Shown here: piece after piece, positions 58,971-64,000 of the stretch
Numbering within the stretch: the stretch's first letter is position 1
How the letters are laid out: the number at the start of each line of letters is the position of its first letter
NCBI GenBank assembly: GCA_036374175.1
Contig: DASUUH010000123.1
Coordinates: forward strand, 1-64,000
Direction of reading: 5' to 3'
Length of the DNA: 64,000 nucleotides
Origin: JASLBX01 sp036374175
GTDB lineage: Bacteria > Actinomycetota > Actinomycetes > Jiangellales > Jiangellaceae
The notes under the pieces: generated by a model
The model's input: the letters and a program-made list of their open reading frames with translations, nothing else
Databases searched by the model: none
Told to the model about the DNA's origin: nothing
Position numbers and translations under genes: made by a program

Positions 58971-60347
58971 ATGAGCGAGCGCATCTCCGCGGGCAGCAAG
59001 CGCCTCGATGCCGTGTTGGGCGGCGGCATTCCCCGCAACGCCATCTGCCTCGTCAGTGGCCCCCCCGGATCAGGGAAGACGATCTTCGCACAGCAGTGCG
59101 TCTACACCAACGCCGGCGGTGACCGTCCCGCCGTCTACCTCTCCACGGTGTCCGAGCCGCTCGAGAAGCTCCTCCACTTCGGGCAAAGCCTCACGTTCTT
59201 CGATCTAAATGCCGTGGGTAGTCGGGTGATCTACGACGACCTAGGCAACGTACTTGATCGCCATGGATTGGGTGGCGTGCTCGATCACGTCCAAGAGCTG
59301 ATCCGGGAGCGCCGGCCGAGCATCATGGTGATCGACAGCTTCAAGGCCTTACGAGCGTACGCCGCGGACGACGGCGAGTTTCGTAAGTTCCTCCATCACC
59401 TGACCGGAATGGTCACTGCCTTCCCGGTCACCTCGTTATGGGTCGGAGAGTACGACGTCAGTGAAATCGTCAGTGCACCCGAGTTCGCGGTGGCTGACGC
59501 GATCGTGGCCTTCGGCACCAGACGGACGGCCGAGCGCACCGCCCGTGTGCTGGAGGTACTCAAGCTCCGCGGGGGCGAGTCACTCTCGGGCAAACACGCC
59601 TATCGGATTTCCCAGGACGGCATAGCGGTGTATCCGCGACTGGCCGACGTCGCCCGCGACACGCCTTATCCACTGGGTCGGGAGCGACGCTCATCCGGTG
59701 TATCTGCGCTTGACGACATGCTCGCCGACGGCTACTGGCCAGGAGCGTCCACCCTCATCGCCGGCCCCACCGGCGCAGGGAAGACCTTGATGGGCCTGCA
59801 CTTCATATTCGGCGGTACCCGTGACGGCGAACACGGCGTGATCGCCACCTTGCAGGAGCACCCGACGCAACTCGAGCGAATCGCCAAGGGCTTCGGCTGG
59901 TCGCTCGACGACGACAACCTCACCATGATGTACCGCTCACCGGTCGATCTCTATGTCGACGAGTGGGTCTACGAACTGCTCGACACGGTCGAGTCCGTCG
60001 GGGCCGATCGGGTGCTTGTGGACAGTCTCGGTGATCTGCAGGCCGCCTCCGCTGACTTGACCCGGTTCCGCGAGTACGTCTACTCGTTACTACTTCGCTG
60101 TTCCCGCCGTGGCGTGAGCGTCATGATGACCTACGAAGTGCCGGAACTGTACGGCATCTCCAGACTGACCGAATACGGCGCTTCTCACCTGGCAGACAAC
60201 GTGGTGGTCCTGCAGTACAGAGGCTTCGACGAGGCTGCCATCTCACGTACCCTCACCGTGTTGAAGACGCGTGCCAGCACACACGACCCGCATGTGCGAG
60301 AGTTTCGGATCACCCCGAACGGCATCGTGCTGAGCGAGCGCCCCTAA
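58971..60347 (+). CDS. Double-domain KaiC-like RecA ATPase
   Basis: The 458-residue protein has two RecA-like domains, each with a Walker A (GPPGSGKT near 32, GPTGAGKT near 267) and a Walker B aspartate, as in KaiC. It lacks KaiC's second-domain phosphosites in a recognisable form, and no kaiA or kaiB is nearby. Such KaiC-like proteins act with receivers and phosphatases in light or redox signalling. The MerR-receiver gene directly upstream is the likely partner. Confidence 0.88.
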   Translation: MSERISAGSKRLDAVLGGGIPRNAICLVSGPPGSGKTIFAQQCVYTNAGGDRPAVYLSTVSEPLEKLLHFGQSLTFFDLNAVGSRVIYDDLGNVLDRHGLGGVLDHVQELIRERRPSIMVIDSFKALRAYAADDGEFRKFLHHLTGMVTAFPVTSLWVGEYDVSEIVSAPEFAVADAIVAFGTRRTAERTARVLEVLKLRGGESLSGKHAYRISQDGIAVYPRLADVARDTPYPLGRERRSSGVSALDDMLADGYWPGASTLIAGPTGAGKTLMGLHFIFGGTRDGEHGVIATLQEHPTQLERIAKGFGWSLDDDNLTMMYRSPVDLYVDEWVYELLDTVESVGADRVLVDSLGDLQAASADLTRFREYVYSLLLRCSRRGVSVMMTYEVPELYGISRLTEYGASHLADNVVVLQYRGFDEAAISRTLTVLKTRASTHDPHVREFRITPNGIVLSERP

Positions 60348-60373
60348 GCTGCCATTCGATGGGCAGCCGGTGC

Positions 60374-61645
60374 CTACGCAGGTTCGTCGGTCTGGGTGAC
60401 GACCGCGGGTCCGGAGTAGTCCGCGGCCGCGTGCTGGCGCCGGGCGAGCACCAGGAACGGCAAGGCAAGTGCCGAGATCGCCGCGCCGATCACGTACGAA
60501 GGTCCGTATCCCCACACGTCGGCGGCCCGGCCCAGTGCCGGCTGTGTCGCGACGCCTCCGGTCGAGCTGATCATCGAGTCGAAGGACAACACGGTGGCCC
60601 GCTGTTGTGACGGGATCAGGCCGTTGATGTAGGTCTGCCGGATGGGGGTCACGGCTGCGAACAGCAATGCCCAGATGACGATCATGGCGAGCACGAACCA
60701 GAAGCGCTCGACTGTCCCGATAAGTGTTAGCACGACGACGCCGACACCTACCGCCACGATGAGCGCGGAGGTGCGGCGGCGGAACAGGCGGCGCACTACT
60801 GGGGCGGCGAGCCCGCCGCAGATCTGGGCGCCTGCCACGATCGCGGCCACGATGCCCGCGATCTGGTAGGCCTCGGGGTCGCCCCAGAGCTCGAGTAGGT
60901 AGGGCTGCAATGCGTAGAAGACGTAGAACGACACGCCACCGGTGAACATGGCTTGGACCATGACCCACCTGACCGACGGCACCCGCCAGCCGTACTCGAT
61001 CGACGCTGAGGCGATTCGCCGCATCTCGGCCAGCGGACGACCGCCACGGTGCGGCGTAAATCCGATGTCGTGCATGAGGCGCCAGGCAAGGACGAACATC
61101 ACGATCAGAATCGCACCCCGCAGCACGAATGGCGTGCCCAGATTGACCTGCTGGGCCACAACGCCACCGGCGACCGAGCCGGACAGCATCGCGACGCCGG
61201 TGACCACCTGGCCGCGTCCGAACACCGTCTCCAGCTGGCCAGTGAATCCCGTTGCGGTTAATGCGTCGACCAACCACGCCTCGACCGCGCCGGAGAAGAA
61301 GGTGAATCCCAGTCCCAGCAGTACCGACACCACGGCCCACTGCCAGAACGGCGCCGACACCTGCCACAACAGGACGTACAGCAATGTCGATGCGCTGAGC
61401 GTCACCGTGCCGAGCAGGTACGACGCGCGCCGCCCGACGGTGTCGGCGACTATTCCGGTCGGAACCTCGAACACGACCATGCCGACGGTGAAGAACGCGT
61501 TGGCCGCAAACGCTTCCAGGTTGGAGAGGCCGGCATCCAGCAAGAAGATCGTGTTGATGCCCCAGATGAGAGACGTGGCCAGCGTATTGCCCAACAGGAG
61601 CGTCAGGTAGGTGCGCTGGATCTGGCGCGGTGTCGTGGCGGCCAT
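60374..61645 (-). CDS. MFS transporter (drug efflux-like)
   Basis: This protein of about 423 residues has 12 helices, with GINTIFLLDAGLSNLEAFAANAFF, FEVPTGIVADTVGRR and FFSGAVEAWLVDALT, typical of the actinobacterial fucose-permease-like/efflux MFS group. It is convergent with the KaiC-like gene. The ATG one codon after a GTG fits an AAAGG site. Confidence 0.85.
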   Translation of the reverse strand: MAATTPRQIQRTYLTLLLGNTLATSLIWGINTIFLLDAGLSNLEAFAANAFFTVGMVVFEVPTGIVADTVGRRASYLLGTVTLSASTLLYVLLWQVSAPFWQWAVVSVLLGLGFTFFSGAVEAWLVDALTATGFTGQLETVFGRGQVVTGVAMLSGSVAGGVVAQQVNLGTPFVLRGAILIVMFVLAWRLMHDIGFTPHRGGRPLAEMRRIASASIEYGWRVPSVRWVMVQAMFTGGVSFYVFYALQPYLLELWGDPEAYQIAGIVAAIVAGAQICGGLAAPVVRRLFRRRTSALIVAVGVGVVVLTLIGTVERFWFVLAMIVIWALLFAAVTPIRQTYINGLIPSQQRATVLSFDSMISSTGGVATQPALGRAADVWGYGPSYVIGAAISALALPFLVLARRQHAAADYSGPAVVTQTDEPA

Positions 61646-61850
61646 CACCTTTCCCTTGCCTCGACGGGGCTATCCATGGGTACTGTCGATGCCTGAGAAC
61701 TAATCGGCGCAGCGAAGCATTCCCGGCAAATCATGGCGGTCTCCTGCGACAGCCGCGACCGCATCGGCGAACTTACTTTGCGCCCGTGCCGTTTCGTGTC
61801 GGACGCGTGGGCGTACCCTCGGCACGAGTGTCGGCAGGAGGGATCGGCCC

Positions 61851-63041
61851 ATGAGTTCACAGGTCGGAGATGCGTTGCGGTACTTGCTGCAACGCCACAA
61901 CCTGCTGCGGGCAGAGGACCTTCCCAGCGTCGTGACCGAGGCCGCAGGGATGATCGGTGCTTCGGAAGCGGTCATCTACCTGGTCGATCTGCGCCAGGAG
62001 AAGCTGGTGCCCTTCGGATCCAAAGACTCCGGGCAGCACATTAACGTCGACGGGACCCTCGCCGGGCGCGCCTACACCGACGTGTCGCGGCAGCAGCGGC
62101 AAGCCGACTCGGCCTACATTGTGTGGGAGCCGCTTCTGGACGGCACGGAGCGGCTGGGCGTGCTGGAGTTGACGTTCCCAACCCCGGACGATCGGCGCCG
62201 GGTGGACGTCGACGGCCGCCATCTCGCATCGCTTGTCGCCGAGATGTTGGTTGCCCGCGACAAATACGGCGACGCGATCGCGCGAACGCGACGCTTGCTT
62301 CCGATGCAGCTGCCGGCCGAGATGCAATGGCAACTGATGCCCCCGCTCACGTTCGGCACGCCGCATGTGGTCATCTCCGGGACGATCGAGCCGGCTTACG
62401 AGGTGGGCGGTGACTGCTTCGACTACGCGGTGAACGGCTCAACTGCGCATGTGGCCGTCATTGATGCCATGGGGCACGGACTCGGGGCGACGCTCCTGGC
62501 CACCGTGGCGGTCGGCGCATTGCGCAACGCCCGCCGATCCGGGCTCGACCTCGTCGACACGGTCCGATCCATGGACAAATGGCTGACCTCGCAGTTCGGG
62601 CTGGACACGTTCGTAACTGCGATCGTCGCCGAACTGGACGTCGTTACCGGCCATTACCGATGGGTAAACGCTGGACATCCGCCGGCACTGTTGCTTCGCG
62701 CCGGCCAGGTCGTCAAGACATTGGAGGAAGGGATCAATCCACCCCTCGGCCTGCTGGACGACATGCCCATTGCTCTGGAAGAACGGCTGGAGCCGGGGGA
62801 CGGGCTCGTGCTCTACACCGATGGCGTCACCGAAGCCCGGGACGGCATCAACGGCGTGTTCGGTGTCGACCGTCTCGTCGACTTCGTCACGCGCGCCGCC
62901 GCCGCAGCACTGCCGGCACCGGAGACGCTCCGCCGGCTCAACCGCGCCATCCTCGAACACCAGGAGGGCAACTTGCAGGACGACGCCACCACCGTGCTCG
63001 TGGAGTGGCAGGGCGACGCGGCACTGCGGCTTAAGCCGTAG
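61851..63041 (+). CDS. GAF-SpoIIE (PP2C-type) phosphatase
   Basis: The 396-residue protein has an N-terminal GAF domain (about 15-140) and a C-terminal SpoIIE/RsbU-type phosphatase with GGDCFDYA, VIDAMGHGLGATLLA, LYTDGVTEARDG and DDATTVLVEW metal-ligand segments. It would dephosphorylate a STAS protein in a partner-switching pathway, possibly the STAS protein at 57.5 kb. The ATG follows AGGAGG. Confidence 0.88.
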   Translation: MSSQVGDALRYLLQRHNLLRAEDLPSVVTEAAGMIGASEAVIYLVDLRQEKLVPFGSKDSGQHINVDGTLAGRAYTDVSRQQRQADSAYIVWEPLLDGTERLGVLELTFPTPDDRRRVDVDGRHLASLVAEMLVARDKYGDAIARTRRLLPMQLPAEMQWQLMPPLTFGTPHVVISGTIEPAYEVGGDCFDYAVNGSTAHVAVIDAMGHGLGATLLATVAVGALRNARRSGLDLVDTVRSMDKWLTSQFGLDTFVTAIVAELDVVTGHYRWVNAGHPPALLLRAGQVVKTLEEGINPPLGLLDDMPIALEERLEPGDGLVLYTDGVTEARDGINGVFGVDRLVDFVTRAAAAALPAPETLRRLNRAILEHQEGNLQDDATTVLVEWQGDAALRLKP

Positions 63042-63051
63042 CCTCCCAGCC

Positions 63052-64000
63052 TCAGCGTGCGCCGCTGATGTGAGCGCCTCGACCGCCTGGATAGACCTCC
63101 GCATTGATCCGGGCGGGTTGCATGAGGACTTTCGTGCAACCTTCCTCCTTCTTCTGGAAGATCTCGTATCCGTGCGGCGCCTCGTCCAGCGGCAGGTAGT
63201 GGCTCGCCAGGTCTTCCGTGCCCAGCGGGTCCGAGTCCGCAAGCAGGTGCGGCATGATGTCGTCGACCCATTTCTTGACGTGGCACTGGCCCATGCGCAG
63301 CTGGATGCCTTTGTCGAACATGGCCATCATCGGCATCGGGTCGATGGCCCCGCTGTATACACCGGTGATAGAAACCGTGCCACCACGGCGAACGGCCGCG
63401 ATGGCGTCGTTCAGCGCGGCGAGCCGGTCGACGCCGAACCGTTGGGAAACCGGCCTGCCGACGGCATTGGGTAACCGGGCGACCAGGTTCTGAGCCGCTC
63501 CGACGACAGCACTGCCGTGGGCTTCCATCCCGACGGCGTCTATCACGCTGTCCGGCCCGCGGCCGTCGGTGCGATCGGCGAGATAGCCGGGCACGTCGTC
63601 CACTTCATTGGCGTCGATGACCTCGATACCATGCCGCGCGGCCATGGTGAGACGTTCGGGGACGATATCGATGCCGTAGACGTGTTCGGCACCCTGCACT
63701 AGAGCGCTCCTGGCGCTGAACTGGCCGACCGGACCGAGCCCGTAGACCGCCACCGAGCCGCCCTTTGGGATGTTGGCGTACGCGGCGGCCTGCCAGCCGG
63801 TAGGCAGAATGTCCGAGAGGTACACGAAGCGGTCCTCTGACGGCCCGTTCGGCACCTTGATCGGCCCGAACTGGGCTTGCGGAACTCGAAGATACTCGGC
63901 CTGGCCGCCGGGAACGTGCCCATACAAGGTGGTGTAACCGAACAGCGACCCGCCGGTGCCGTGCTCTCGATTCTGCGTGGTCTCACATTGTGCGTAGAGC
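63052..64000 (-). CDS. Zinc-dependent alcohol/formaldehyde dehydrogenase (partial)
   Basis: The frame runs off the right edge, so the 5' end is missing. Visible are QCETTQNREHGTGGSLFGYT, an MDR-type segment of the FdhA group, then GGQAEYLRVP, VYGLGPVGQFSARSALVQGA (nucleotide fold) and a late HVKKWVDDIMPHLL. This fits glutathione-independent formaldehyde dehydrogenase-like enzymes. It is convergent with the SpoIIE-type gene. Confidence 0.83.
   Translation of the reverse strand, partial: LYAQCETTQNREHGTGGSLFGYTTLYGHVPGGQAEYLRVPQAQFGPIKVPNGPSEDRFVYLSDILPTGWQAAAYANIPKGGSVAVYGLGPVGQFSARSALVQGAEHVYGIDIVPERLTMAARHGIEVIDANEVDDVPGYLADRTDGRGPDSVIDAVGMEAHGSAVVGAAQNLVARLPNAVGRPVSQRFGVDRLAALNDAIAAVRRGGTVSITGVYSGAIDPMPMMAMFDKGIQLRMGQCHVKKWVDDIMPHLLADSDPLGTEDLASHYLPLDEAPHGYEIFQKKEEGCTKVLMQPARINAEVYPGGRGAHISGAR

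Noticed and set aside
1..64000. CRISPR arrays, tRNA genes, insertion sequences, prophage
   Set aside because: No spaced direct repeats, tRNA-like cloverleaf, transposase motif or phage structural gene was recognised by eye; a computational scan would be needed to exclude a tRNA.

Overview
The window comes from a high-GC Gram-positive chromosome, almost certainly an actinomycete (Actinomycetota). The support is the strong G/C third-position bias, frequent GTG starts, GTGA/ATGA start-stop overlaps, and actinobacterial family types (MSMEG_05xx nitrogen-starvation families, DUF6158, DUF6448, EACC1/caspase pairs, hemerythrin-DUF2249). I cannot place it below phylum from sequence alone. No rRNA, tRNA, CRISPR array, transposase or prophage module was recognised.

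Layout. 0-2.5 kb: an FtsX/MacB-type ABC permease whose ATPase partner lies off the left edge. 2.6-20.4 kb: the most interesting region, a dense metabolic island. One leftward operon carries a ComA-type phosphosulfolactate synthase, an unrecognised protein, two aspartase/fumarase-superfamily lyases and a D-cysteine-desulfhydrase-like PLP enzyme. This is the same enzyme set as the bacterial coenzyme M pathway (xcbB1-C1-D1-E1 of Xanthobacter). Interleaved are members of the Nit1C/MSMEG_0565-0572 'nitrogen starvation' cluster: AIR-synthase-like, GNAT, noncanonical radical SAM, glycosyltransferase and Sll0783-like, but no nitrilase. Also present are FdrA, a DUF1116 protein and carbamate kinase (oxamate-transcarbamylase type), an amidohydrolase, a CoA-disulfide-reductase-like flavoprotein and an XRE-cupin regulator. 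A recurring TATAGTrAACG-like element lies before five of the transcription units, suggesting one regulon.

20.4-26.9 kb: hypothetical genes, a lone fumarate-reductase-type flavoprotein, and a membrane-anchored caspase with an EACC1 partner, the signature of a conflict or cell-death system. 27-28.3 kb: an arsenic operon (47-aa Cys-rich protein, ArsR, ArsM). 28.4-36.9 kb: a secreted BNR/sialidase-fold protein, M23 peptidase, an aminotransferase divergent from an XRE-cupin regulator, an AI-2E-type permease and a fatty acid desaturase. 37.2-42.3 kb: a broken sigma-factor gene, a polar amino acid ABC transporter, a broken LuxR gene and a CynX-type MFS protein.

42.5-50 kb: secreted LVIVD-repeat proteins (two intact, one split by inversion), an RHS remnant, a channel-like protein, VKOR and small actinobacterial DUFs. 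50.2-58 kb: a large membrane protein, DUF6448, an Fe-S-type regulator divergent from a hemerythrin-DUF2249/alcohol dehydrogenase pair, and a TetR/flavin-monooxygenase pair with a clear operator. 57.5-64 kb: signalling proteins (STAS, MerR-receiver fusion, double-domain KaiC-like ATPase, GAF-SpoIIE phosphatase), an MFS transporter and a formaldehyde-dehydrogenase-like enzyme cut by the right edge.

Working together: the 2.6-20.4 kb island appears to make a small sulfonate thiol (CoM or an analogue) and to use it, or feed it, in a nitrogen-scavenging pathway that ends in carbamoyl phosphate and carbamate kinase. The enzyme assignments rest on recognisable motifs; the overall pathway is inference.
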